From NCBI RefSeq assembly GCF_029893105.1, contig NZ_JARXWG010000024.1:1-57429 (forward strand): a DNA stretch of 57,429 nucleotides, given 5' to 3'. Source of the stretch: Parabacteroides sp. PF5-9 (GTDB lineage: Bacteria; Bacteroidota; Bacteroidia; Bacteroidales; Tannerellaceae). Numbering within the stretch: position 1 is the first letter of the stretch; every line of letters begins with the position of its first letter. Made by a program: the position numbers and the translations under genes. Under the pieces are notes generated by a model. The model was given only the letters and a program-made list of their open reading frames with translations, ran no database searches and had not been told where the DNA came from. This document shows positions 42,147 through 50,232 of the stretch, in pieces.

Positions 42147-44261
42147 ATGATGATCAAAAAACGACTCGATTTTGATTTAATACGATTAAGAAAAGAATAC
42201 GAACAGTTATTACCCCAGTTGGTCGCTTTCGCTCGCGAAACTGAAACCCCAGAACATTTTAAGGAGAAACTACGCTGTTATCTTGCGGCAGTAAAAGAGG
42301 ATCATTTCAGAGAAGACGTGAAAAAACGGCTTCTATTGATGATCGACTATGATCAATCGTTTGTCGACGAGTTGTCGACAGGCAATCAGATATGCATAAA
42401 TACCGCCGTTTATTTGTGGCAATTTTTGAATGGCTGGTTAACGGAAGATTTTTCAACGGATTTATTTCTCGATCTTTTCTATCAGTTTCTGTTTTTACAG
42501 CAACCTTTGGTATATACCGCAGACCGTTCCAGGGTCAAAAGACAGATGAACCGTTGGCCGACAGGTCTTGACCCGAATGTGATTGCTATCCGTAAAGCCA
42601 ATAAAGAGCGGATCATTCGTGAATTGATCCGGAAAATAGACAAACGGCATGCCCCTTCCTCCAAATATTATTTCCCCGATGGATTGACTTATGAAGAAAA
42701 ATACAGGCAGGTGAATGAGTGGTGGAGCAGTTCACGTTTTCATCTGGCTATGGCTCTGAAAGGCCCCACAGAATTGAATACCTTTTTAGGAAATACCCTT
42801 TCGGAGGCGACCATGAAACTTCTTATACAAGCAAAGCGAAAAGGGATGCCTTTTTTCGTGACTCCTTATTATTTATCACTGCTCAATATCGAAGGGAAAG
42901 GTTATGACGATGCGACTATCCGTTCTTATATTCTTTATTCCAATGAACTGGTCGAAACCTATGGGGAGATAAAAGCGTGGGAAAAAGAAGATCTATTGGA
43001 ATCGGGCAAACCCAATGCTGCGGGATGGTTGCTTCCTGATGAAAAAAATATTCACCGTCGTTATCCGGAGGTAGCCATTTTAATTCCTGATTCCATGGGA
43101 CGTGCTTGTGGCGGCTTATGTGCCTCTTGCCAGCGGATGTATGATTTTCAGAGTGAACGTTTGAACTTTGATCTTGAATCGTTGAAACCCAAAGAATCGT
43201 GGGATAAGAAACTACGGCGGTTGATGACCTATTTTGAAGAAGATGCCCAATTGCGGGATATCTTGATTACCGGCGGGGATGCATTGATGAGTCAGAATGG
43301 TACATTACGAAAAATATTGGAGGCTGTCTATAAAATGGCTGTTCGAAAACGTAAAGCGAATGAAGGACGGAGGGATGGTCAGAAATATGCCGAACTTCAG
43401 CGCATCCGTTTAGGATCACGTCTGTTGGCCTATCTGCCTTGCCGGGTAACGAATGAGTTGGTGGAGATCTTAAGGGAGTTCAAAGAAAAAGCTTCCCAGG
43501 TAGGGATTTCTCAGTTTTATATTCAGACCCATTTTCAATCTCCATTAGAAGTTACTCCGGAGGCCAAACAGGCCATTGAGGCGATCCTTTCTGCCGGGTG
43601 GGTGGTCACCAATCAGTTGGTTTTTACTGTCGCTGCTTCACGTCGTGGACATACAGCCAAACTACGGCAGACACTGAATGCGGTCGGAGTTGTCTGTTAT
43701 TACACATTTTCGGTAAAAGGTTTTCGTGAAAACTATGCGGTATTTACCCCCAATAGCCGCTCCTTGCAAGAGGCGAATGAAGAAAAGATATTCGGCCGCA
43801 TTCCCGTTGATAAACAAAAAGAGTTACATCACTTGATTAATCATCATCACTCCCTGGGAAAAAACTTGCTTCGTTTTCTGAAAGCGAATGAGTTGTTGTT
43901 TGCCGGAACCGACCGCAATGTGCTCAATCTGCCTGGAATAGGAAAGAGCATGACTTTTAAGGTGATCGGTCTGACGAAAGAAGGAAAACGTATCTTACGT
44001 TTTGATCACGATATCAGCCGTTGGCATAGTCCGATTATCGACCGGATCGGCGAGGTCTTTATTGTAGAGAATAAATCGATAGCCGCCTATTTACGGCAGT
44101 TAAGAGAGATGGGAGAAGATGTTGCTGAATATAGTTCTATCTGGAATTATTGTGAAGGGGAAACCGAGCCGCGTTTTAGTATCTATAACTATCCCGATTA
44201 TTCGTTTGATGTCACCCCTGAAATGACCAATCTGCAGATCGATAAAACGGTTGACGAATAA
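42147..44261 (+). CDS. KamA-family radical SAM protein
   Basis: A 704-residue protein of the lysine 2,3-aminomutase family. The radical SAM cluster is CX3CX2C at C321, C325 and C328 (GRACGGLCASCQRMYDF), followed by DILITGGDALMSQNGTL and FYIQTHFQSPLEVTPEA, then TNQLVFT. An N-terminal extension of about 280 residues, mostly helical, is not found in classical KamA. PLP-binding cannot be confirmed. True lysine 2,3-aminomutase clusters carry kamD/kamE and kdd/kce, absent here, so the substrate is open. The start may be the second ATG at 42150. Confidence 0.85.
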   Translation: MMIKKRLDFDLIRLRKEYEQLLPQLVAFARETETPEHFKEKLRCYLAAVKEDHFREDVKKRLLLMIDYDQSFVDELSTGNQICINTAVYLWQFLNGWLTEDFSTDLFLDLFYQFLFLQQPLVYTADRSRVKRQMNRWPTGLDPNVIAIRKANKERIIRELIRKIDKRHAPSSKYYFPDGLTYEEKYRQVNEWWSSSRFHLAMALKGPTELNTFLGNTLSEATMKLLIQAKRKGMPFFVTPYYLSLLNIEGKGYDDATIRSYILYSNELVETYGEIKAWEKEDLLESGKPNAAGWLLPDEKNIHRRYPEVAILIPDSMGRACGGLCASCQRMYDFQSERLNFDLESLKPKESWDKKLRRLMTYFEEDAQLRDILITGGDALMSQNGTLRKILEAVYKMAVRKRKANEGRRDGQKYAELQRIRLGSRLLAYLPCRVTNELVEILREFKEKASQVGISQFYIQTHFQSPLEVTPEAKQAIEAILSAGWVVTNQLVFTVAASRRGHTAKLRQTLNAVGVVCYYTFSVKGFRENYAVFTPNSRSLQEANEEKIFGRIPVDKQKELHHLINHHHSLGKNLLRFLKANELLFAGTDRNVLNLPGIGKSMTFKVIGLTKEGKRILRFDHDISRWHSPIIDRIGEVFIVENKSIAAYLRQLREMGEDVAEYSSIWNYCEGETEPRFSIYNYPDYSFDVTPEMTNLQIDKTVDE

Positions 44262-44299
44262 TAATCGATAGTGAGAAACAGAGGTGATCAGGAAAAGCG

Positions 44300-44307
44300 T
44301 ATATTTG
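44300..44307 (+). promoter_or_regulatory. Putative -7 box for the DUF2148 gene
   Basis: TATATTTG fits TAnnTTTG and lies 41 bp ahead of the gene. A -33 box is not clear. Confidence 0.35.
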
Positions 44308-44348
44308 TTCGTTCTAAGTTTTTCTGTTAAATAAAAAATGCGATACTT

Positions 44349-44888
44349 ATGATTATCAACGAAAGAGATATCAATCATGAATTAGTGATACAGGTTGTTC
44401 AGCGTATGATGACAGCTGCCCGCACGGCACCTAAAGGAAAAGGAGTTGATATTATTGAAATAGCAATGGTTACAGGCGAAGAGATCATCCGGTTGTCGGA
44501 AGAGATGATTCAAATTTCGGCCGAAAAGAATCTGAAATTTTTCCTCCGTGATGCCGAGAATATCTTACAGGCTGACGCTTTATTGATCCTTGGTACGATG
44601 CAAAAAACACAAGGATTGAACTGTGCACATTGCGGATTTGACACATGTGCTGAAAAACCAGATGCAGTCCCCTGTGTAATTAATACGGTAGATGTAGGAA
44701 TTGCTTTGGGTTCAGCCTGTGCAATGGCATCCGATCTGCGTGTGGATACCCGGGTTATGTTCAGCGCCGGATATGCTGCTCAGCGATTGGGGATGTTAGA
44801 CGAGTGCAAATGTGTGATGGCTGTCCCGGTGAGTGCGACCAGTAAGAATCCCTTTTTCGACAGAAAATCCAAAACCCCTCTACCGTAA
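44349..44888 (+). CDS. DUF2148 (ferredoxin-like) domain protein
   Basis: A 179-residue protein of the DUF2148 family. It has a cysteine cluster ([15 protein letters not shown] and VPCVI) expected to bind an iron-sulfur centre, and a conserved [30 protein letters not shown] block. The N-terminal part has the family's [14 protein letters not shown]. The role is unknown; the context (next to a radical SAM enzyme) is compatible with an electron-transfer function but is not evidence for it. It overlaps the converging engB by 9 bp. Confidence 0.9.
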   Translation: MIINERDINHELVIQVVQRMMTAARTAPKGKGVDIIEIAMVTGEEIIRLSEEMIQISAEKNLKFFLRDAENILQADALLILGTMQKTQGLNCAHCGFDTCAEKPDAVPCVINTVDVGIALGSACAMASDLRVDTRVMFSAGYAAQRLGMLDECKCVMAVPVSATSKNPFFDRKSKTPLP

Positions 44889-45482
44889 AAGCGTCTGGTT
44901 GATTTGTTCGATGTAACCTAATATTTCATCACGTCCTTCTCTTTTTTCCGAAGAAGAGATGAAAATAGGAGGGAGTTCCTCCCAACTTTCCAGCAATTTA
45001 TCTTGATAAGTGGTGAGGTTCTCCTGTAAACGTTGCCGACCGACTTTATCAATCTTAGTGAATATAATAGAAAAAGGAATATTGCATTCCCCCAGCCATT
45101 CCATAAACTCCAGATCAATCTTCTGGGGGGTATGGCGACAATCGAGTAAGACAAAAAGGTTGGTCAACTGTTCGCGTTCAAGAATGTAGTCCTCGATGAT
45201 TTTACGGATATTTTCCCGTCCTTCTTTACCTCTTTGTGCATATCCGTATCCCGGTAAATCCACCAGAAACCATTCGTTATTGATCATGAAATGATTAATA
45301 AGCTGTGTTTTTCCAGGCTTTTGGGAGGTCATGGCTAATCCCTTTTTGTTGGTCAGCATATTAATCAACGACGATTTACCCACATTACTCCGTCCGATAA
45401 AGGCATATTCGGGTCGTTCCCCTTCCGGACATTTACGAACGTCCGAGTTACTGATTACAAACTCTGCACTTTTGATTTCCAT
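44880..45482 (-). CDS. engB: Ribosome biogenesis GTP-binding protein
   Basis: A 200-residue GTPase (YihA/YsxC/EngB) needed for maturation of the large ribosomal subunit. The G motifs are GRSNVGKSS (30-38), [33 protein letters not shown] and a final [13 protein letters not shown]. The length is typical. It lies 7 bp after the sodium:solute symporter gene, so they share a transcript. Confidence 0.97.
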   Translation of the reverse strand: MEIKSAEFVISNSDVRKCPEGERPEYAFIGRSNVGKSSLINMLTNKKGLAMTSQKPGKTQLINHFMINNEWFLVDLPGYGYAQRGKEGRENIRKIIEDYILEREQLTNLFVLLDCRHTPQKIDLEFMEWLGECNIPFSIIFTKIDKVGRQRLQENLTTYQDKLLESWEELPPIFISSSEKREGRDEILGYIEQINQTLLR

Positions 45483-45489
45483 AGACTTT

Positions 45490-46965
45490 TTATTTTATGT
45501 GTGGTCTATCGGATTGTAACGTTTGTTTAGAGGAACTGATCCATAATCCGATAAAAGTAATCGTTCCGTTTATCATAAGCATTTCGTAACTGAATACATA
45601 ACTGGTATAATACTTCACCAACGTATCAATCATAAAACAAATACAAGGAGAGGCTATACAGATATAGGGTACATATTTGTCGCGAGGCATTTTTTTGGTA
45701 AATAGCCCGAATACAAACAGTCCGAGTAGCGGTCCATAGGTGTATGAAGCGATCATATAAATGGCGTCGATAACACTGCGGTTGTTTAAGGCTTTAAATA
45801 TTAGGATGATTACTGCAAAAAGAATAGATATTAACAGATGCACTTTCAGGCGTGTGCGTTTGGCCTGCTGCGCCTCTTGTTTTTCGATGCTGAGTATATC
45901 CACGCAGAAAGAAGTCGTCAATGCCGTCAATGCCGAATCGGCACTGCTGAATGCTGCGGCAATAATCCCAATACTAAAAAAGATCAGAATAGAATCTCCC
46001 AGTAAGCCTGATGTACAAAACATAGGCAATATATCGTCATTCAAAGCCGGCAGTTCGATTTGCTGTTGCGAGGCTAAAGTCAACAGAAGGACTCCCAATG
46101 AAAGGAACAGGAAATTAACCGGCGTAAAGGCAAAACCGTATGTATACATATTTTTTTGTGCATCTTTCAGGCTTTTGCAGGAGAGATTTTTTTGCATCAT
46201 ATCCTGATCCAATCCGGTCATAACAATTGTAATGAATATACCGCTGAAGAACTGTTTGGCAAAATGTTGTGTACTATGCCAGTCCTCGAATTCGAAAATC
46301 CGGAAATGCGGACTGTTGATAAGTGTTTGAACCATTTCTCCGGTATTCAACTCCATTTTACTCTTGACCTGCCAGATGATAACGATTAACATCGCCACCA
46401 GACAAATGGCCTGAAGTGTATCTGTCCAGATGATGGTTTTAATCCCACTGCGGTAGGTGTATAACCAGACCATTAGAATGCTGAAAACAACCGTTATGCC
46501 AAAAGGTATATTCCAGGTACTGAACACATAAGTTTGAAGAATAAGAACCACCAGGTAAAGGCGAGCTGCCGCACCGACAATTTTTGATAACAAGAAAAAA
46601 GAGGCGCCGGTTTTATAACTTCTTCGTCCGATGCGTCCGTCTAAATAGGAATAAATAGAGGTGAGTTTTAATTTGTAATAGAGCGGCAACAGTACTTTTG
46701 CAATGATAATATAACCGACAAAAAAACCGAACACGGTTTGCATATATGTCATATCGATGCTTCTCACCATTCCCGGCACAGAAACAAATGTGACTCCCGA
46801 CAAGGAGGTTCCGATCATGCCGATGGATACAATCAGCCAGGGAGAAGTCCGGTTGCCTAAAAAAAAAGCGTCATTCCCTGAATTTTTCCTTCCTGTGATC
46901 CAACCGATCAAAAGTAAAAGACTGAAATATACAGCAATGATGATGAGTATGATGTAGCTGTTCAT
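45490..46965 (-). CDS. Sodium:solute symporter
   Basis: A 491-residue SSS-family transporter with about 13 membrane segments. The unwound first helix and sodium site appear in [19 protein letters not shown], and the family's [23 protein letters not shown] loop and [20 protein letters not shown] are present. Substrate class (sugar, sialic acid, amino acid) cannot be told. It heads an operon with engB; TATCTTTG lies at 46986-46993, and array copy 4 lies farther upstream. Confidence 0.92.
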   Translation of the reverse strand: MNSYIILIIIAVYFSLLLLIGWITGRKNSGNDAFFLGNRTSPWLIVSIGMIGTSLSGVTFVSVPGMVRSIDMTYMQTVFGFFVGYIIIAKVLLPLYYKLKLTSIYSYLDGRIGRRSYKTGASFFLLSKIVGAAARLYLVVLILQTYVFSTWNIPFGITVVFSILMVWLYTYRSGIKTIIWTDTLQAICLVAMLIVIIWQVKSKMELNTGEMVQTLINSPHFRIFEFEDWHSTQHFAKQFFSGIFITIVMTGLDQDMMQKNLSCKSLKDAQKNMYTYGFAFTPVNFLFLSLGVLLLTLASQQQIELPALNDDILPMFCTSGLLGDSILIFFSIGIIAAAFSSADSALTALTTSFCVDILSIEKQEAQQAKRTRLKVHLLISILFAVIILIFKALNNRSVIDAIYMIASYTYGPLLGLFVFGLFTKKMPRDKYVPYICIASPCICFMIDTLVKYYTSYVFSYEMLMINGTITFIGLWISSSKQTLQSDRPHIK

Positions 46966-46985
46966 GCTCTGTCGTGAATTTCACG

Positions 46986-46993
46986 CAAAGATA
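46986..46993 (-). promoter_or_regulatory. Putative symporter -7 box
   Basis: TATCTTTG on the minus strand, 20 bp ahead of the symporter ATG. No clear -33 was seen. Confidence 0.4.
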
Positions 46994-47135
46994 AGCATAA
47001 TTCTTTTGCCCTGTAGATTCATAGATCTGCAACAGCTATATTTCAGTTCTATTGTATCCTATTTCATTGTTTGGTTTTCGAAAAGTATACCTGTTTTTTT
47101 CTACGCCATCCTATTGAAAAAATCACAGTATGCGA

Positions 47136-47286
47136 ACTGTTTTTTTGTTACACCTACCTCCGTTTTTTGTTAGAGGTACGTCTAAAACAATTTAGAGGTA
47201 CGTCTAAATCCGTTTAGAGGTACGTGTAAAATAATTTAGAGGTACCTCTAACAGAAAAGTGTTCATTATATTTCAAATAAACCGAT
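47136..47286 (+). repeat. 22-bp-period palindrome array, family A copy 4
   Basis: The units are TTACACCTACCTCCGT (47148-47163, degenerate), TTAGAGGTACGTCTAA (47170-47185 and 47192-47207), TTAGAGGTACGTGTAA (47214-47229) and TTAGAGGTACCTCTAA (47236-47251, perfect). The spacers are TTTTTG, AACAAT, ATCCGT, AATAAT and CAGAAA. The orientation is that of copy 1. The left flank CTGTTTTTTTGTTA and the right flank ending ATAAACCGAT are shared with copy 1. It lies between the end of the SpoIID-like gene and the start of the symporter gene. Confidence 0.9.
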
Positions 47287-47305
47287 GGGACTCATAAGAT
47301 TTGTA

Positions 47306-48616
47306 TTAGTAATGCTTTTCAATCGTTGCGCCTTGGTAATAATGGGAAAGGATCTGTTTGTAGTTGTACCCTTTGGTACCCATCACTGCTGCTCCGATCT
47401 GACAGAGTCCAACTCCATGCCCCCAGCCTGCTCCGGTCAGAGTGAAGCGGGAGGGTATTCCATTGATTAATTCACCTTTATCCACCACAAATGCAGAACT
47501 GTATAAATGAGATTCTGACAGTGAACGCCGTATTTCCAACTCTTTTCCGATGGTGTAAGTGAGTAGGCTGCCAACAATTTGTAGTTGTTCTATCCGGCCG
47601 GATCCCCCTCTTTTCAGCGGGATCAGATCGAGTATTTTACCGAAATTATACCCGGTTTTACGATGGATCAATCGAGCGAGTTCATCTTGTGTATAGGTGA
47701 TCTGCCAGCGGTAGAAATCGGTAGTCTCCTGATCGTAATTGTTGAGTACCTGACTCAGTATGGATTTGTCGGTCGTATGGCAGAATGCTTCCGGAGAAGT
47801 CCTGATCCATTGATCGGCTTCTTTTTCATTGGTCAGATCGGGTACGTTCTTTTCCGTATGGTCTCGCACGGTTGTCAGGTAAGTATGAGGGATGGGTTCC
47901 CAGCAATGTTCGAATTTTTCGGTGACACCTCCACAACATTTGGAAAACCGCGTGTCACAAATCGTAGAATCACTCATCAGAATCTCTCCCCGGGTTTCGC
48001 TGATCACCTCTTCTACGATAGGCGTAGAAGCACGGGTAATTCCCTGATAGCGCTGGCAGTGATCATCGGCGCAAACGTCGAAAATGGCATGATCTTCCCG
48101 GTCGTACCATTTAATCAGTTGTTCTTCATCCTGAAAACTACTTTTGTAATTCTTCTTATTGGCGAGGCGACTGTTTTTCTCAATTTGCGCCAATAGCCAG
48201 CTTCTGGAAATAACGGCATGTGCTTTCAGGAATTCCTTTGAAGCAGTAGCACGCATTTCGGAGGAGATGACACTGGTCAGATACTCTTCGATATCCAACT
48301 GGTTGATGACGATAATACCATCTGCCCCTGCGATAAGGTTCAGTGCTCCCCGAAAGCGTTGGTCTTCTTTTCTTTGCCAATGAAAATCGACACCGATCGT
48401 AACCTCTTTCAAATCAAAAGAGGCCGTTTTGTTGGTCGGTTCAAAGAAGAGTTCGGTGTAGAGTTTGCTTCTGAAGAGAATTTTTCCATTTCTCCATACA
48501 GCACGCTGTTTCCCTTTTAGGAAAGACGCTGTTTCAACGTGGATATATTCATCATTCAGAATGAAAGAGACATTTTTTTTAGTCAGAATGCCTATATTTA
48601 CAACAGGAGCTTCCAT
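47306..48616 (-). CDS. SpoIID/LytB-domain protein
   Basis: A 436-residue protein with a SpoIID/LytB domain. The early block EEYLTSVISSEMRATASKEFLKAHAVISRSW and the final LTGAGWGHGVGLCQIGAAVMG are the family's conserved ends; the latter includes the HGVGLCQIGA motif. SpoIID itself is a lytic transglycosylase acting on denuded glycan strands; a similar cell-wall action is likely. No signal peptide is obvious at the N-terminus (MEAPVVNIGILTKKNVSF), which is odd for a wall enzyme. A good promoter lies at 48714-48746. Confidence 0.88.
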   Translation of the reverse strand: MEAPVVNIGILTKKNVSFILNDEYIHVETASFLKGKQRAVWRNGKILFRSKLYTELFFEPTNKTASFDLKEVTIGVDFHWQRKEDQRFRGALNLIAGADGIIVINQLDIEEYLTSVISSEMRATASKEFLKAHAVISRSWLLAQIEKNSRLANKKNYKSSFQDEEQLIKWYDREDHAIFDVCADDHCQRYQGITRASTPIVEEVISETRGEILMSDSTICDTRFSKCCGGVTEKFEHCWEPIPHTYLTTVRDHTEKNVPDLTNEKEADQWIRTSPEAFCHTTDKSILSQVLNNYDQETTDFYRWQITYTQDELARLIHRKTGYNFGKILDLIPLKRGGSGRIEQLQIVGSLLTYTIGKELEIRRSLSESHLYSSAFVVDKGELINGIPSRFTLTGAGWGHGVGLCQIGAAVMGTKGYNYKQILSHYYQGATIEKHY

Positions 48617-48713
48617 ATTTTATTTTTACTGCTTAAGTAAGCCTTTTATTGGGTTTAATGAAAAAATGTCAATAAAATTGCGCCAATTTAAGAATTGTAG
48701 TGTCTTATATAAG

Positions 48714-48746
48714 CAAATATAGACTCTATTCTTGGTAAAAACAAAA
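48714..48746 (-). promoter_or_regulatory. Promoter of the SpoIID-like gene
   Basis: On the minus strand TTTTG (48742-48746), 20 bases, then TATATTTG (48714-48721): both boxes match the Bacteroidetes consensus. It is divergent from the rpsP promoter. Confidence 0.6.
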
Positions 48747-48812
48747 CAAAATGTCATTATTGCCGTATCTTTGTCTTCCTCGCATATTCCCGGCCTGTTT
48801 TTGGTTCAAATA

Positions 48813-48843
48813 TTTTGTGTTTTCACAATTATTCCTAACTTTG
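48813..48843 (+). promoter_or_regulatory. Promoter of rpsP
   Basis: TTTTG (48813-48817), 18 bases, then TAACTTTG (48836-48843), 39 bp ahead of the ATG. Both boxes match. A further TATCTTTG lies upstream near 48767-48774. Confidence 0.65.
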
Positions 48844-48882
48844 CAGCCGCTAATACAAACAGCGTAAACTAATTATTCAAAC

Positions 48883-49473
48883 ATGGCAACAAAAATCAGA
48901 TTGCAAAGACACGGTCGTAAAAATTATGCTTTTTACCAGATCGTTGTCGCAGACAGCAGGGCTCCACGTGATGGAAAGTTTATTGAAAGGATAGGTTCTT
49001 ATAATCCGAACACTAATCCTGCTACAATAGATTTGAATTTCGAAAGAGCTTTGTATTGGTTACAAGTAGGTGCTCAACCTACAGACACAACGCGTAATAT
49101 TCTTTCACGTGAAGGTGTATGCTTGAAAAAGCATTTATTGGAAGGTGTGAAGAAAGGTGCTTTCGACGAAGCTACAGCGGAAAATAAATTCCAGGCTTGG
49201 TTGAAAGACAGACAAGCTTCAGTGCAGGCATTAAAGGATAAAGATCGTGAAGCTGCGAGAGCAGAAGCGAAGGCTCGCCTTGAAGCTGAAAAAGAAGTGA
49301 ACAAAGCGAAAGCAGAAGAAGTAGCTAAGAAAAAGGCGGAATTATCCGTTGCTGCTGCTGAAGCACAAGCAGAAGAAGTTGCAGAGGAAGCTGAGGCTCC
49401 AGTAGTAGAAGATGCTGCTCCTGTAGTTGAAGAGACTCCTGCAGAAGAGGCTCCTGCTGAGAGTGCAGAATAA
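48883..49473 (+). CDS. rpsP: 30S ribosomal protein S16
   Basis: The first 80 or so residues are a normal S16 ([23 protein letters not shown], then [14 protein letters not shown]), part of the small ribosomal subunit. The remaining 110 residues are a lysine/glutamate/alanine-rich helical tail ([17 protein letters not shown]) ending in an acidic Ala/Glu/Pro-rich segment. This doubles the size compared with about 80-90 residues in most bacteria; similar tails occur in other Bacteroidetes S16 proteins. It appears to be a single-gene unit with a good promoter and a strong terminator. Confidence 0.97.
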   Translation: MATKIRLQRHGRKNYAFYQIVVADSRAPRDGKFIERIGSYNPNTNPATIDLNFERALYWLQVGAQPTDTTRNILSREGVCLKKHLLEGVKKGAFDEATAENKFQAWLKDRQASVQALKDKDREAARAEAKARLEAEKEVNKAKAEEVAKKKAELSVAAAEAQAEEVAEEAEAPVVEDAAPVVEETPAEEAPAESAE

Positions 49474-49492
49474 TTTCTGCTGACAAAAAAAT

Positions 49493-49530
49493 AAAGACTA
49501 TTCGCCTTCGGGGGAATAGTCTTTTTTTAT
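49493..49530 (+). terminator. Bidirectional terminator between rpsP and the barrel gene
   Basis: AAAGACTATTCGCC, a TTCG loop and GGGGAATAGTCTTT make a stem of about 13 bp with a T run on the plus strand. The minus strand also ends in T-rich DNA, so it can serve both converging units. Confidence 0.85.
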
Positions 49531-49548
49531 TTTTTGAATTTCAGTATC

Positions 49549-50232
49549 TTATTTCCGTAATGGTAGTAAATAGGTTAGTCTGACAGATAATGTTTGTCCG
49601 GAGGACTTGGAGAATTCATCTTTCTTTTTGTTACCATAGATATCACTGAGGGCGTAATAATAACGTCCTTCAAGCATAAACGATCCTACACCGGTACGTA
49701 ATTCCAAACCAGGTCCTCCGCATAGTCCCCATTCGAATTTATTTTCGATCGGCATATCATGTTGTTCGTTTTTGTAATTTGCAGCTTCTCCTTCTAATAG
49801 GGAGGAAGTGCTTTCACTGATGGCATAACTTATTTTCGGTCCTAAATTAACATAAAACCGGAAACTTTTTTTGCCGAAATAGATATGTGTGAGAAAAGGC
49901 AGTTCAAGGTAATTGATGGTTCGCTCATAATGCGAACCGGCATATTCTTCGTAGTTGGGATTGTCTGTGAAATCTTCTTTCCACCCTTGCTGGCTATAAT
50001 TGAGTTCAGCCTGCAATCCTAAATGTTTTTCTGTAATCCAACGTAAGGCTAATCCACCGGTATACCCCATATTCATCCCTTGCCATACTTTAGGGACAAA
50101 GTTGATGGATGAAAAGTTGACACCCAGAGAACCACCTATCCATATTTCCTGTTGGAAAGGAGTTTGAGCTGTCATCTTGAAGACAGAAAACAACGTCGTT
50201 ATGGCCAAGAGGAGAGTGATCCGCTTTCTCAT
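49549..50232 (-). CDS. PorT-family outer membrane beta-barrel protein
   Basis: A 227-residue barrel protein with signal peptide (LLLAITTLFSVFKMTAQ). Strand patterns include GGSLGVNFSSINFVPKVW, LRWITEKHLGLQAELNYSQQG, LELPFLTHIYFG and YVNLGPKISYAIS, closing in LSVRLTYLLPLRK; these match the PF13568-type family. It overlaps the LysM/binding-protein gene by 4 bp (ATGA), so the two are co-translated. True PorT is a T9SS core part; identity with it is not shown here. Confidence 0.8.
   Translation of the reverse strand: MRKRITLLLAITTLFSVFKMTAQTPFQQEIWIGGSLGVNFSSINFVPKVWQGMNMGYTGGLALRWITEKHLGLQAELNYSQQGWKEDFTDNPNYEEYAGSHYERTINYLELPFLTHIYFGKKSFRFYVNLGPKISYAISESTSSLLEGEAANYKNEQHDMPIENKFEWGLCGGPGLELRTGVGSFMLEGRYYYALSDIYGNKKKDEFSKSSGQTLSVRLTYLLPLRK

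Noticed and set aside
47585-48196. 203-codon open frame on the plus strand
   Set aside because: Antisense shadow of the SpoIID-like gene.
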